Assembly (NCBI RefSeq): GCF_009917485.1
Contig: NZ_QZDT01000007.1
Location: 1 to 64,000 of the forward strand
Direction: 5' to 3'
DNA from: Parablautia muri
Lineage (GTDB): Bacteria; Bacillota; Clostridia; Lachnospirales; Lachnospiraceae
DNA length: 64,000 nt
In this document: positions 8,208-18,071 of the stretch, piece by piece
Layout: each line of letters opens with the position of its first letter
How positions within the stretch are numbered: the stretch's first letter is position 1
Notes under the pieces: generated by a model
The model's input: the letters and a program-made list of their open reading frames with translations, nothing else
What the model was told of the DNA's origin: nothing
The model's database searches: none
Program-made: the position numbers and the translations under genes

Positions 8208-8822
8208 ATGCAAAAGATTGTTTTTGCCACGGGTAATGCCGGAAAGATGAAAGAAATCAGGGAAATTTTATCCGGCCTTACGATAAAAGGAGAATTGGTG
8301 GAAATCGTTTCCAGCAAGGAAGCCGGAGTGGATGCGGAGATAGAAGAAAATGGAAGGAGCTTTGAAGAAAATGCTCTTATCAAGGCAAAGGCTGTTGCCG
8401 CCAAAGTAAAAGGCGCTATTGTGCTGGCGGATGATTCAGGTCTTGAGATAGATTATCTGAATAAGGAGCCGGGAATCTATTCGGCCAGGTATATGGGGGA
8501 GGACACCTCGTATCATGTAAAAAATGCCAATCTCATACAGAGACTTAAGGGTGTGCCGGATGAGCAACGTTCGGCACGATTTGTGTGTGCGATTGCCTGC
8601 GTCCTGCCGGACGGAGAGAGCTTGATACGGACAGCAGCCATAGAGGGAAAAATCGGCTATGAGGAAAAAGGAGAAAATGGTTTTGGGTATGATCCCATTT
8701 TTGTGGTACCTTCCTGCCAAAAAAGCGCTGCGGAATTGACTCCGGCAGAGAAAAATGCAATCAGCCACAGGGGAAAAGCGCTGCGGGCAATGCGGGAGTG
8801 TCTTGTGGAACATGATAAATAA
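8208..8822 (+). CDS. rdgB: XTP/dITP diphosphatase (RdgB/HAM1)
   Basis: House-cleaning pyrophosphatase that hydrolyses dITP, XTP and dHAPTP to monophosphates, preventing incorporation of damaged purines. Family signatures are plain: FATGNAGKMKEI at the N-terminus, ADDSGLEIDYLNKEPGIYSARY in the middle, and GENGFGYDPIF plus SHRGKAL at the C-terminus. The start at 8208 has GAGGG 7 nt upstream; ATG 8202 would leave 1 nt. Length (204 aa) is standard. The downstream phosphoesterase gene is 29 bp away, a pairing common in Clostridia. Confidence 0.95.
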   Translation: MQKIVFATGNAGKMKEIREILSGLTIKGELVEIVSSKEAGVDAEIEENGRSFEENALIKAKAVAAKVKGAIVLADDSGLEIDYLNKEPGIYSARYMGEDTSYHVKNANLIQRLKGVPDEQRSARFVCAIACVLPDGESLIRTAAIEGKIGYEEKGENGFGYDPIFVVPSCQKSAAELTPAEKNAISHRGKALRAMRECLVEHDK

Positions 8823-8851
8823 CTTTTGAGCAAAAATATGGAGAAATGTAT

Positions 8852-9331
8852 ATGAAGGTGCTGATTGTCAGCGACACGCATCGGAGAAATGATAATTACA
8901 TAAAGGTGCTTGAAAGAGTATCGCCGGTGGATATGGTGATCCACTGCGGTGACATTGAGGGCAGCGAATATTTGATTGCTGAGTGCGCCGGATGTCCGGT
9001 ACAGATGGTTACAGGAAACAATGACTTTTTCTCTGACCTTCCAAGAGAAAAAGAGTTTCAAATAGGCCATTATAAGGTTTGGCTTACCCATGGACATAAT
9101 TATTATGTGTCAATGGGGAATGAGACTATCAGGCAGGAGGCGAGGATGCGCGGGGTTGATATTGTAATGTACGGGCATACCCATAAGCCGGTGGTGGAGA
9201 TGGAAGGAGGTTTGATTGCTGTCAATCCGGGGAGTCTTACCTATCCGCGCCAGGAGGGGCGCAGACCATCCTTTATTATCATGGATTTGGACCGGAAAGG
9301 GATAGCGCATTTTACGATTCATTATCTGTAA
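8852..9331 (+). CDS. YfcE/MJ0936-type metallophosphoesterase
   Basis: Small calcineurin-like phosphodiesterase (159 aa) with all dinuclear metal motifs: VSDTH (D, H), CGDI (D), GNND (N), THGH (H) and GHTH (H-x-H) followed by NPGS. The family acts on phosphodiester model substrates; the physiological role is unknown. ATG 8852 is preferred because GGAG lies 8 nt upstream; ATG 8846 would leave only 2 nt. Cotranscribed with rdgB. Confidence 0.92.
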   Translation: MKVLIVSDTHRRNDNYIKVLERVSPVDMVIHCGDIEGSEYLIAECAGCPVQMVTGNNDFFSDLPREKEFQIGHYKVWLTHGHNYYVSMGNETIRQEARMRGVDIVMYGHTHKPVVEMEGGLIAVNPGSLTYPRQEGRRPSFIIMDLDRKGIAHFTIHYL

Positions 9332-9377
9332 TGCAATATCAATGATAATATCTGCCAAAAGAATTAAGAAAAGATAA

Positions 9378-9410
9378 GAGAGAATGGCCCGCTAAGCGGG
9401 CCATTCTCTC
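9378..9410. terminator. Bidirectional terminator between convergent genes
   Basis: A perfect 15-bp stem (9378-9392 with 9396-9410) around a TAA loop lies between the phosphoesterase gene and glgD, which face each other. Confidence 0.85.
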
Positions 9411-9457
9411 TATAAAAAAGAAACATACTGAAAATGGAAGGCAATAAAAATATGAAA

Positions 9458-10600
9458 TCAAACTTCCTGATATTTGGAAATATAAACAGGATGGGTATTT
9501 GTCCCTCGCATTTCTTTTCCGGCAGTGATTTTAACATTCTTATCTGTGATAAGGTATTCGATCTCAGCGCCTGCTTCCACCACGGTATCCTGCATTAAGA
9601 GACAATTTTTCACCTTTGCGCCCTTTGCTATCTTTACGCCACGGAATATAACGCTGTTTTCAACTTCGCCCTCAATGATGCAGCCATCGGCTACCATTAC
9701 GTTTTGGATTTTGGAATCCTGAATGTAACGGGTAGGGTTGTCGTCACGGATCTTGGTATAGATTGGGTTACCTGAGAAAAGGGAATCCAGATTATAGTCA
9801 TCTAAAAGTCTCATGTTTTCATCAAAGTAACTTTTTACATCACAGATACGTGCAACATATTTGTCATATTTATAGGCTTGTACATTCAGTTTGTTGAGCT
9901 GGGGAAGTAAAACATCGCGCTCAAAATATTCTTTCCCATGAACAAAAGCAGTGTTGACCAAGTCGATGAGCAGCTCACGTTCAAGAAGGTAAATATTCAT
10001 AGAGAAGTTTTGAATGCCTTCTTTTTTGGAATTCACATAAAGCCTTGTGATACGGCCTTCTTCGATATCAAAAGTATAATAAAAGCTCTGATCGGTGGCA
10101 GGGGCCTTTTGGAGACTTTCCGGAAGCTCCTGGGTGTTATAGGCTGCAGTGATATCTGCGCCGCTTTGTATATGAGCCTGAATCATGGCATTAAAATCAA
10201 AGTTAACTACGGTATTTGTATCCGCCATGATAACATATTTTTCTTTTTGATCTTTTAAGAAATTTAAAATACTGGCAAGGGCGCCTACCCGGCCGGTAAA
10301 ACGTCTGGATTCCTTTTCGGCGTAAGGAGGGAAGATGTTTAAGCCGCCGTTTTTGCGGACAAGATCCCACTCGCGGCCGGAATCAAGGTGATCCATCAGG
10401 GAATGATAATTGTTGTTTACCATGACGGAAATGTTGTCAATGCCACAGTTTGCCATACTGGATAAAATGAAGTCAATCAAGCGGTAACGGCTGGCAAAAG
10501 GGATGGAGGCCATCAATCGCACATTAACCAGTTCCGGAATCAATGTGTCATAGCTGTTGGGAAAAATGACACCAAGTGCACTCGTATTTGAATTTATCAT
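9458..10600 (-). CDS. glgD: Glucose-1-phosphate adenylyltransferase regulatory subunit GlgD
   Basis: Second subunit of ADP-glucose pyrophosphorylase for glycogen synthesis. It aligns throughout with GlgC ([17 protein letters not shown], then a C-terminal left-handed beta-helix) but lacks the nucleotide-binding LAGGQGSRL loop, which here reads [11 protein letters not shown]. That loss is characteristic of GlgD, which tunes GlgC rather than catalysing. It overlaps glgC by 4 bp (ATGA) and has GAAGGTGGTGA upstream of its ATG, so translation is coupled. 380 aa, normal length. Confidence 0.93.
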   Translation of the reverse strand: MINSNTSALGVIFPNSYDTLIPELVNVRLMASIPFASRYRLIDFILSSMANCGIDNISVMVNNNYHSLMDHLDSGREWDLVRKNGGLNIFPPYAEKESRRFTGRVGALASILNFLKDQKEKYVIMADTNTVVNFDFNAMIQAHIQSGADITAAYNTQELPESLQKAPATDQSFYYTFDIEEGRITRLYVNSKKEGIQNFSMNIYLLERELLIDLVNTAFVHGKEYFERDVLLPQLNKLNVQAYKYDKYVARICDVKSYFDENMRLLDDYNLDSLFSGNPIYTKIRDDNPTRYIQDSKIQNVMVADGCIIEGEVENSVIFRGVKIAKGAKVKNCLLMQDTVVEAGAEIEYLITDKNVKITAGKEMRGTNTHPVYISKYQEV

Positions 10601-11802
10601 TGATCTTCACCACCTTCTACATTTTTATTGATCATGGCATCGGGGCCTATAACAGCGTTTGCGCCGATTGTGATACCCGCGCCAATGGTTGCAACACCGT
10701 TTTCCTCACCGGAAGGCATTGCTCCGACAACGGCATTCTCGCCGATGGTTACATTTTCAGCTATAATACAGTGCTTTACAACAGCGCCATGCTTAATAAC
10801 CGAACCGCCCATGATAACAGCGTCCTCAATAACGGCATCTTCTTCCACTTTGACGCCTGCGAACAGGATGGAGTGCTTAACGCTGCCCTTGATGCGGCAT
10901 CCGTCCGTGATCATGGAGTTTTCCACAACAGCCCCTGTGTTAATCTTATGACCGGTCATACCGCTGTTACGGCTGTATATTTTCCAGTCTTCATCAAACA
11001 GGTTGATTCCGCTGTGCTCAGGGTCAAGAACCTCCATATTAGCTTCCCACAGGGAAGAAATGGTTCCCACATCCTTCCAGTATCCGTTGAAGTGGTAAGC
11101 GTACATCCTGCGTCTGTCTCTTAAAAGATTGGGGATGATATTATTACCAAAGTCATTTTCAGACTTAGGGTCTGCTTCATCTTCTTCCAGGTACTGTTTT
11201 AAGATATCCCAATTGAAGATATAAATACCCATGGAAGCCAGATTGGATTTAGGATTCTTGGGCTTTTCCTGGAATTCGGTGATCTTGTCGTTTTCATCCG
11301 CCACCATCAGGCCGAAGCGGGGAGCCTCCTCCCAGGGAACTTCCATAACGGCTACGCTGAACTCAGCATCCTTTTCCTTATGGAATTTAAGGAAATCACT
11401 GTAGTCCTGTTTGCAGATTTGGTCACCGGAAAGAATGATAACATATTTCGGGTCGTAGCGTTCAATAAACGAGATGTTCTGATAAATTGCGTTTGCCGTG
11501 CCTTTATACCAGTCCGAACCGTTTGCCTTCTGGTAGGGAGGCAGGACATGTACGCCGCCGTAGAGACGGTCTAAGTCCCAGGGCTGGCCGTTTCCTATGT
11601 ACTCATTCAGTACCAGAGGCTGATACTGGGTCAAAATACCTACAGTATCAATTCCTGAATTGACACAATTTGACAGCGGAAAATCGATGATACGGTATTT
11701 ACCGCCAAATGGTACTGCTGGTTTTGCAAGCTTTTCTGTCAAAGCATAAAGACGGGAGCCTTGTCCGCCGGCAAGAAGCATTGCAATCATTTCTTTTGCC
11801 AT
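10597..11802 (-). CDS. glgC: Glucose-1-phosphate adenylyltransferase GlgC
   Basis: Catalytic subunit making ADP-glucose from ATP and glucose 1-phosphate, the committed step of glycogen synthesis. Motifs: [16 protein letters not shown] (nucleotide loop), [31 protein letters not shown] and EKPKNPKS (sugar-phosphate region), and a hexapeptide-repeat beta-helix at the C-terminus. 401 aa. TTAGGAGGATAAT precedes the start. It heads a two-gene glgC-glgD operon, divergent from the GH32 gene, with a TATAAT at 11838-11843. Confidence 0.96.
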   Translation of the reverse strand: MAKEMIAMLLAGGQGSRLYALTEKLAKPAVPFGGKYRIIDFPLSNCVNSGIDTVGILTQYQPLVLNEYIGNGQPWDLDRLYGGVHVLPPYQKANGSDWYKGTANAIYQNISFIERYDPKYVIILSGDQICKQDYSDFLKFHKEKDAEFSVAVMEVPWEEAPRFGLMVADENDKITEFQEKPKNPKSNLASMGIYIFNWDILKQYLEEDEADPKSENDFGNNIIPNLLRDRRRMYAYHFNGYWKDVGTISSLWEANMEVLDPEHSGINLFDEDWKIYSRNSGMTGHKINTGAVVENSMITDGCRIKGSVKHSILFAGVKVEEDAVIEDAVIMGGSVIKHGAVVKHCIIAENVTIGENAVVGAMPSGEENGVATIGAGITIGANAVIGPDAMINKNVEGGEDQ

Positions 11803-12193
11803 AACATTATCCTCCTAATTTAATGCCTTATGAAGAAATTATACATCATAATGCTGATAAATGATAGTTTTTTAACAAAAAAAATGGAAAAAGATACAAT
11901 TTTTCTTTTGAGAATTTTTAATTTTTGTCAAAATTGGCAGAAAAACTGAAAAATAAGTAACAGTTTGGACTTCGGATAAATTTTTACAAAGATTGTAACA
12001 GGCAATGGTTTAACTTGCAATCTGATTGCTTTTCTTGTAGACTGTGTATATAAAAATGTCTGGTATCATTTAGGCATAGTCTGGATTTAAGGATAATGGC
12101 TGTGCAGGTGCAGAAAAGGGCTAAAGATTGTGCTGAAGGGATACAGGAAGTACATACTCAATTTGCAAACTGCCGTAAGAATGGAGGATTATT
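11803..12193. promoter_or_regulatory. Divergent intergenic region glgC / GH32 with promoters
   Basis: 391 bp without a gene and AT-rich. Minus strand: a perfect TATAAT at 11838-11843 sits 35 bp from the glgC start; its -35 is weak. Plus strand: TTGCTT (12026-12031), 17 bp, TATAAA (12049-12054), giving a roughly 130-nt leader for the GH32 gene. No riboswitch or terminator was recognised. Confidence 0.55.
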
Positions 12194-13678
12194 ATGACAA
12201 GTCAAACGTTGCGCGAAGCGCGTACTTATGAGGAGGCTTCGGAAAAATTTATTAAAAAGGAAGACCGGCCGGATTTTCATTTATCCACACGCACAGGATG
12301 GCTGAACGACCCCAATGGATTTTCTTATTACAAAGGGGAATACCATATGTTTTATCAGTATCATCCATATGATTCTCACTGGGGACCCATGCATTGGGGA
12401 CATGCGGTGAGTAAGGATTTGCTCCACTGGAGGTATCTGCCGGCGGCTCTTGCACCGGATGAGTTTTATGACAGGGACGGCTGTTTTTCGGGAAGCGCCG
12501 TTGAACTGCCGGATGGCAGGCAGTTGCTGATGTATACGGGAGTTGTCAAAGAAAGGCAGAAAAACGGAGGCTTTAGCGAGGTGCAGACCCAGTGCCTTGC
12601 AGTGGGCGATGGACTTGACTATGAAAAATACGAGAACAATCCGGTTTTGGATGAAAAGGATCTTCCACCGGGCAGCAGCCGTTTTGATTTCCGGGACCCT
12701 AAGATGTGGAAGAAAGAGGACGGAACGTATTGCTGTGTGATTGGCAGCCGCCCGGCGGATGGCAGCGGACAGATTTTACTTTATACCAGTGAAGACGGAT
12801 TTCATTGGAGCTTTCAAAAAATTTTGGCTTCTAACAACAACCGGTTCGGAAAAATGTGGGAATGCCCGGATTTCTTCATGCTGGATGGGAAAGCTGTGCT
12901 GCTTACCAGTCCTCAGGACATGCTTCCCCAGGGATTCGAATATCATAACGGAAATGGAACGCTGTGCCTGATAGGGGATTTTGACGAGGAAACCGACACT
13001 TTTACAGAGCAGCATAACCAGTCCATAGATTATGGCATTGATTTTTATGCGCCCCAGACGATTTTAACCCCGGATGGGCGAAGGGTCATGATTGGCTGGA
13101 TGCAGAACTGGGATACCTGTGGTGGCCATGTACAGGAAAACTTATGGTTTGGTCAGATGAGCCTGCCCAGAGAAATATTTATCAAAAATGGCCGGCTTTA
13201 TCAGAAACCGATCCGGGAGCTTTATGATATGAGGAGCGGAAAGGTGGAATATCAATCGGTTTTGGTTTCCGATACCGTTAATTTGGAAGGAATGAAAGGG
13301 CGCAAGGCGGATATTGAGCTTAGCATATGGCCGGAGGATGAGAAAAATGTTTACCATAAATTTTCCGTTCGTTTTGCGCAAAATGCCCAGTATCAGACAT
13401 CCGTAAGCTTCAGGCCCAAGGAGAGCGTTCTTAAAATTGACAGGAAATTTTCCGGATCCAGAAGGGCCGTTATCCACCAGCGCAGAAGTAAGGTGAACCA
13501 TGAAAACGGACGCTTGAAGCTGAGATTGATTTTAGACCAGTATAGCGTAGAAATATTTGTAAATGACGGCGAACAGGTTATGACGGCAACCATGTATACG
13601 GAGAGAGAGGCGGATGGGATTTCTTTCTGTGCAGATGGGGAAGTTCGGATGGATGTTGTGAAGTACGATTTGGTATAA
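12194..13678 (+). CDS. GH32 beta-fructosidase / sucrose-6-phosphate hydrolase
   Basis: Cytoplasmic glycoside hydrolase of family 32 (494 aa, no signal peptide) that releases fructose from sucrose, sucrose 6-phosphate or short fructans. The nucleophile motif WLNDPNG (Asp39), the transition-state stabiliser RDPK (about residue 160) and the acid/base WECPD (Glu223) are all present. A C-terminal beta-sandwich follows from about residue 345. GGAGG lies just upstream of the ATG. It stands alone, with no PTS or fructokinase adjacent, so the name ScrB is not assured. Confidence 0.92.
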   Translation: MTSQTLREARTYEEASEKFIKKEDRPDFHLSTRTGWLNDPNGFSYYKGEYHMFYQYHPYDSHWGPMHWGHAVSKDLLHWRYLPAALAPDEFYDRDGCFSGSAVELPDGRQLLMYTGVVKERQKNGGFSEVQTQCLAVGDGLDYEKYENNPVLDEKDLPPGSSRFDFRDPKMWKKEDGTYCCVIGSRPADGSGQILLYTSEDGFHWSFQKILASNNNRFGKMWECPDFFMLDGKAVLLTSPQDMLPQGFEYHNGNGTLCLIGDFDEETDTFTEQHNQSIDYGIDFYAPQTILTPDGRRVMIGWMQNWDTCGGHVQENLWFGQMSLPREIFIKNGRLYQKPIRELYDMRSGKVEYQSVLVSDTVNLEGMKGRKADIELSIWPEDEKNVYHKFSVRFAQNAQYQTSVSFRPKESVLKIDRKFSGSRRAVIHQRRSKVNHENGRLKLRLILDQYSVEIFVNDGEQVMTATMYTEREADGISFCADGEVRMDVVKYDLV

Positions 13679-13984
13679 GTATAGTATATGTATAGATAGA
13701 AACAATGGGGACAGAATGCGGCATTGACATGGTGCTGTCACGGACGGAAAAGATAGTTGCAGGCAGGAATTTTTGAGATTTCTGTCTGCTTTTGCAATTG
13801 GCGGAAAATGATAGTTAGCAAGTTTGGCGGTGCAGCGTAAGGGTTTTGCTGTATCGCTGCAGGAATTTTAAAACACCTTAAGAAAATAGGTAGCCCGGAA
13901 AAGCAAAGTTTGATACAATATAGTAAGAACATAAAAATAAAAATGGCGAAATCTTCAACCAAGACTTCGGGAACGGAGTTCACT
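13679..13984 (+). promoter_or_regulatory. Intergenic region: terminator and extended -10 promoter
   Basis: 306 bp with no gene. A terminator-like stem at 13759-13789 (GCAGGCAGGAA with TTCTGTCTGC, then TTTTGC) closes the GH32 transcript. An extended -10 promoter, TGATACAAT at 13911-13919, precedes the hybrid kinase by 65 bp; no good -35 is seen. Confidence 0.5.
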
Positions 13985-16552
13985 ATGAAAAATAAGCCCA
14001 AAATCAGCCAAAAAGGCTCTTTGCTGATTTCGATTATATTAGTTTTTTGTATTTTAGGAGTGGTGGTATTCTCTGTGGCGAGAAAGACTTCCCAAGAGAT
14101 GTCCGACTCGGCAATTAATAATCTTAGCGACAGCCTTGCCCTGGTGAAGGGAACGATAGAGGCTGTTTTAGTGAAAGAAGCGGAATTTCAGGATCTGATT
14201 GCCCAGGAAATTGCTGTTGTCCAGGACCCTTATGAATTCATCCGCTCTTACAATAAAAACCAGACGATAACGAAAGTATCTTTGATCATGGAGGGCGAAA
14301 CAGAGGGTATTTCCAGTACGGGAGAGGTATTTTCGGAAAACACGCTGGATTTTTCCCTGGGGAAAAAAGCCGGCACCCTATCGCTGACCCAATCCTATTT
14401 AAACGATATGGGAACATGGGCATATACCATGAAATGTCCTGTTATAAAAAATGAAAAAGAGATAGCCGCGCTCTATATTGAGTACGCCATTGACTCTTTT
14501 GAAGCGATACTTCCGAACGCTCTTTATGACGGAAAAGCGATGCTGTATATTATGGACAGCAAGAGCGAGAGACTGGTATTAAAGCCTACGGGGATGGGCG
14601 AGCGGGATGCGGGGCATCTGAACCTGACGGATTTTTATCGCGCCAACAATATTATGGAGGAAAAACTTCAGGAAAAGGTTGCGAAAACCATCCGTGCAGG
14701 AGAAAATATCATGTTTTACCATGATATCAGAAATAAAAACGCCCTGATTTATATGTGGGCGGTAAACGATGGGGCATTTTACCTGATCGGATATGTGCCG
14801 ATTGAAGCCATTCAACAGGAAGGACGCTCCGTAAACCAGAATATTCTTATCGTAGTGCTGGTTATGCTGATTGCCTTCTTCCTGTGCTGCACGCTTTACT
14901 TTTTTAACCAGAAAGAACAGGAGGCAATACGAAAGGAACAGGAAGCGGAGAGGGAGATTCATAACAAGCAGTTAGCAGAAGCGCTGAATGCGGCACAGAT
15001 TGCAAGTAATTCCAAAACCATGTTCCTCTCCAATATGTCCCACGATATCCGCACGCCTATGAATGCCATTTTGGGATTTACCACCTTGCTTTCCAAGGAC
15101 GCAGATAATCCGGTGAAGGTAAGGGAGTACACGAGAAAGATTACATCGTCCGGCCAGCATTTGCTTAGTCTGATTAATGATGTTCTGGAGGTCTCTAAAA
15201 TTGAGAGCGGAAAAATGGTTCTTACCACCGGAGAGTTCACTTTGAACGACCTGGTATCCTCTGTAGACGCGATTATCCGCCCAATGGCAAAAGAAAAGGC
15301 TCAGAATTTTTTTGTCACAGTGACAGACGTTCAGCATGAATATCTGATAGGGGATGAGACTAGAATTAATCAGATATTGATTAACCTTCTCTCGAATTCG
15401 GTAAAATATACGCCGGGAAAAGGGAATATCTGGTTCCGCATTATCGGGCAGAAGCAGCGTTCCGCCCAATATGAGCATATCCGGATAGAGGTAGAGGACG
15501 ATGGATACGGCATGACGCCGGAATTTTTAGAGACCATTTTCGATGCCTTTACCAGGGCGGAGAACAGCACTACGAACAAGGTTCAGGGCGCCGGGCTGGG
15601 TATGGCAATTACAAAGAATCTTGTAGAGCTTATGGGCGGGACAATTGAAGTTTTCAGCGAGGTTGATAAGGGCAGTCTTTTTAGAGTTGATTTAGAACTT
15701 CGCATACCCAGCGAGCAGTCGGACAGACAGTTCTGGACGGACAGTGGAATCAACCGGATTCTGGCAGTGGACGAGGATGCCGATATCTGCAAGAGTATCA
15801 AGATGCTTATGAAGGATACCGGCATAACTGTGGATACCGCCTTAAGCGGGCAGGAGGCTTTGGGCATGGTGCAGCATGCCTTTGACAGCGGAGAAGGTTA
15901 CCAGGTGGTCCTATTGGAATATACAATGGCGGATATGGATGGAGCCGCGATGGCTGAGAAATTCCGGGAGTTCATACCGGAAACTGTTCCGATTCTGTTC
16001 CTTACGTCCGATGATGGCGATGATGTGCATACAAAGTCTTCTTCTATGGAAAATGTTGGATACCTTGGGAAACCATTTTTTGTATCTGCATTCAAGGAGG
16101 CGCTTCTTGGTATGCAGCCGGCCGCCAGGGATAATGACAAAACGGAATTAGAGGGCGAAGGAGATGCTGGGCTTAAGGGGCTGCATTTCCTTGTAGCGGA
16201 AGACAATGACATCAATGCGGAAATTCTCTCGGAGCTTTTAGATATGGAAGGCGCATCCTGCGAAATAGCAGAAAACGGGCAATTGGTATTAGAACGGTTT
16301 GAACGGTCTGCTGTAGGAGAATTTGACGCTATTTTGATGGATGTTCAGATGCCGGTTATGAACGGCTATGAAGCATCCAAAAAAATACGCCTGCTCAAGC
16401 GTCCTGATGCAAATGGTATACCAATCATTGCCATGACGGCAAACGCTTTTGCAGAAGATGTAAGAGATGCTTTAAACGCCGGAATGAACGCCCATGTGGC
16501 AAAACCGATTCATATGGATACATTAAAGAAAACAATCCGCGATATATCTTAA
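13985..16552 (+). CDS. Membrane hybrid sensor histidine kinase with two receiver domains
   Basis: 855-aa kinase. Order: TM1 (about 11-32), extracytoplasmic sensor (33-285), TM2 (about 286-307), coiled coil, HisKA (NMSHDIRTPMNAI, His353), HATPase_c (N box near 461, DDGYGM G1 near 506, GLGMAI), receiver 1 (about 590-710) and receiver 2 (about 725-850). Receiver 2 keeps phosphoacceptor Asp786 (LMDVQMP) and the T/K residues. Receiver 1 has Glu645 where the Asp should be (LLEYTMADMDG), so it is probably not phosphorylated. No DNA-binding domain follows. I chose ATG 13985 (GGAG 6 nt upstream) over 13910 and 13943. The solute-binding lipoprotein downstream may be its ligand receptor. Confidence 0.9.
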   Translation: MKNKPKISQKGSLLISIILVFCILGVVVFSVARKTSQEMSDSAINNLSDSLALVKGTIEAVLVKEAEFQDLIAQEIAVVQDPYEFIRSYNKNQTITKVSLIMEGETEGISSTGEVFSENTLDFSLGKKAGTLSLTQSYLNDMGTWAYTMKCPVIKNEKEIAALYIEYAIDSFEAILPNALYDGKAMLYIMDSKSERLVLKPTGMGERDAGHLNLTDFYRANNIMEEKLQEKVAKTIRAGENIMFYHDIRNKNALIYMWAVNDGAFYLIGYVPIEAIQQEGRSVNQNILIVVLVMLIAFFLCCTLYFFNQKEQEAIRKEQEAEREIHNKQLAEALNAAQIASNSKTMFLSNMSHDIRTPMNAILGFTTLLSKDADNPVKVREYTRKITSSGQHLLSLINDVLEVSKIESGKMVLTTGEFTLNDLVSSVDAIIRPMAKEKAQNFFVTVTDVQHEYLIGDETRINQILINLLSNSVKYTPGKGNIWFRIIGQKQRSAQYEHIRIEVEDDGYGMTPEFLETIFDAFTRAENSTTNKVQGAGLGMAITKNLVELMGGTIEVFSEVDKGSLFRVDLELRIPSEQSDRQFWTDSGINRILAVDEDADICKSIKMLMKDTGITVDTALSGQEALGMVQHAFDSGEGYQVVLLEYTMADMDGAAMAEKFREFIPETVPILFLTSDDGDDVHTKSSSMENVGYLGKPFFVSAFKEALLGMQPAARDNDKTELEGEGDAGLKGLHFLVAEDNDINAEILSELLDMEGASCEIAENGQLVLERFERSAVGEFDAILMDVQMPVMNGYEASKKIRLLKRPDANGIPIIAMTANAFAEDVRDALNAGMNAHVAKPIHMDTLKKTIRDIS

Positions 16553-16559
16553 TGTAACA

Positions 16560-16650
16560 GCTCAGCCTTCGGCCTTGCTGCTTACGAAATCTGCCTATCC
16601 CAAATCGCTTTCGGCCAGGGGCAGATTTCCCTTCGGTCAGATGGAAACGT
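16560..16650 (+). promoter_or_regulatory. Structured intercistronic RNA between kinase and lipoprotein
   Basis: A 10-bp perfect stem (GAAATCTGCC 16586-16595 with GGCAGATTTC 16620-16629) encloses a 24-nt loop. Three C/T-TTCGG motifs occur within about 70 nt, a sequence favoured in stable RNA loops. No U-tract follows, so it is more likely a processing or stability element than a terminator. Confidence 0.4.
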
Positions 16651-16693
16651 AGTCTGCTGGTGCAAGTTTCATAGATGTGAAAGGAGAATGAGA

Positions 16694-18010
16694 ATGAAAA
16701 TGAATAGAAAGGGAAGCCTCCATAAGCTGTGGGCGACCTGCTTGATTGGAATCATGATACTGCCATTGACAGCCTGCGGTAAGACGAATACCCATGAAAA
16801 TCTTGTTTCCGCCGAAGATGCGGATGAGAGGATTATCAATTTGTTCGGGCCTATGGAAAAATCAAAGCCCAATGTGAGTAATATTGCAAGAACTGCTTTT
16901 GATTTAACGGTTGAAATGGCGGAGGAGAAGCTTGAGCTGACGGTCCGCTACAGGACATACACTGCAGAGAATTATCAGGAAAGGACATATGATGAGGTAA
17001 CGCTTGACCGGGTACGCAATAATATGGATGATTTATACCTGCTAAACCCTGATACAATTCAAATATTAGGCGCTGAAGGAGAACTCTTAGATCTATCTGT
17101 GCTCGAGAGCGCAAAAAATCTGCGGGAAGCGGTAAAAACTGCCAATACAGTGGACGGTAAACTGGTGGCGATCCCTCAGGAGGTAGTCGCCCACGGCCTG
17201 TTTTTAAACAAAGATATGTTCGACCAATATGAGCTTGCACTTCCAAATACGCCTGAGGAATTTATGGAATGCTGCAGGGTATTCAAGGAAAACGGCATTG
17301 AAACCCCTATTGGTGCAAACCGCTGGTGGCTGGAAAATTTTGTCTTTGCACAGGCATATGCGGAGCTGTACAACGGAGGCGATACGGAGGCCCTGATTGA
17401 GGCGCTCAATGAAGGCGAGGCCAAATACAGCGATTACATGCGTCCCGGATTTGAATATTTGAAGGAGCTGATTGACAAAGGATATATAGATGCCGAAACC
17501 GCCTATACCTACGAAGCAATAGAGGGAGAGGGCGCAGACTTCCTGGACCAGAAGACGCCTATTGTGATGGCCTATTGGGGCGCTGCAAATTCAGACATTG
17601 CTTACGGTAAAACTGATTTTAACCTTCAGGTCATTGGATTTCCCAGTAAGCTTGGACAAATGCCGGTTGTATCTATGACAGGATACGCAATTGGCAAAGA
17701 TGCTGAACACCTAGAGGATACAATCGCTGTTCTGGACACGATTCTTTCTGATGAGGCGCTTAAACTATATACTGAGACCAACAAAGTTATCTCCCCTTCC
17801 CAAAACATAGAGGTAGAGTGTATTGATGCGCTGAAGCCTCTGAATGATAAGATAAATGAAAATATATACGTGCTGGGATCTAACGCCGGCATGAAGGTAG
17901 AGCAATGGGGAAACACCTGCCTGATTGTGCGTGAACTTTTAAACGGTGCAACGGTGGACGAATGTATGGAGGCCTTTGATAAGCTTCAGGAAGAAGCCTT
18001 AAATAAATAA
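16694..18010 (+). CDS. Family 1 extracellular solute-binding lipoprotein, no permease partner
   Basis: 438-aa predicted lipoprotein: basic N-terminus, hydrophobic segment, lipobox LTAC (Cys near residue 27). The mature part is SBP_bac_1-like (VAIPQEVVAHGLFLNKDMF, then a central TPIVMAYWG segment). The ATG at 16694 lies 7 nt after AAGGAG; 16688 and 16700 are alternatives. It directly follows the hybrid kinase with no permease or ATPase near, so it may present ligand to the kinase sensor domain rather than feed a transporter. The substrate is unknown. Confidence 0.85.
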   Translation: MKMNRKGSLHKLWATCLIGIMILPLTACGKTNTHENLVSAEDADERIINLFGPMEKSKPNVSNIARTAFDLTVEMAEEKLELTVRYRTYTAENYQERTYDEVTLDRVRNNMDDLYLLNPDTIQILGAEGELLDLSVLESAKNLREAVKTANTVDGKLVAIPQEVVAHGLFLNKDMFDQYELALPNTPEEFMECCRVFKENGIETPIGANRWWLENFVFAQAYAELYNGGDTEALIEALNEGEAKYSDYMRPGFEYLKELIDKGYIDAETAYTYEAIEGEGADFLDQKTPIVMAYWGAANSDIAYGKTDFNLQVIGFPSKLGQMPVVSMTGYAIGKDAEHLEDTIAVLDTILSDEALKLYTETNKVISPSQNIEVECIDALKPLNDKINENIYVLGSNAGMKVEQWGNTCLIVRELLNGATVDECMEAFDKLQEEALNK

Positions 18011-18071
18011 AGGCCTGGCATATCAGGTTTGGGGAACTATTTCTGGCATGTAACGGAAAATATCATTTGGG

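Noticed and set aside
9458-10600. GlgD considered as a newly inactivated GlgC duplicate
   Set aside because: Loss of the GGQGSRL loop is the normal state of GlgD regulatory subunits in Firmicutes, so it is not unusual.
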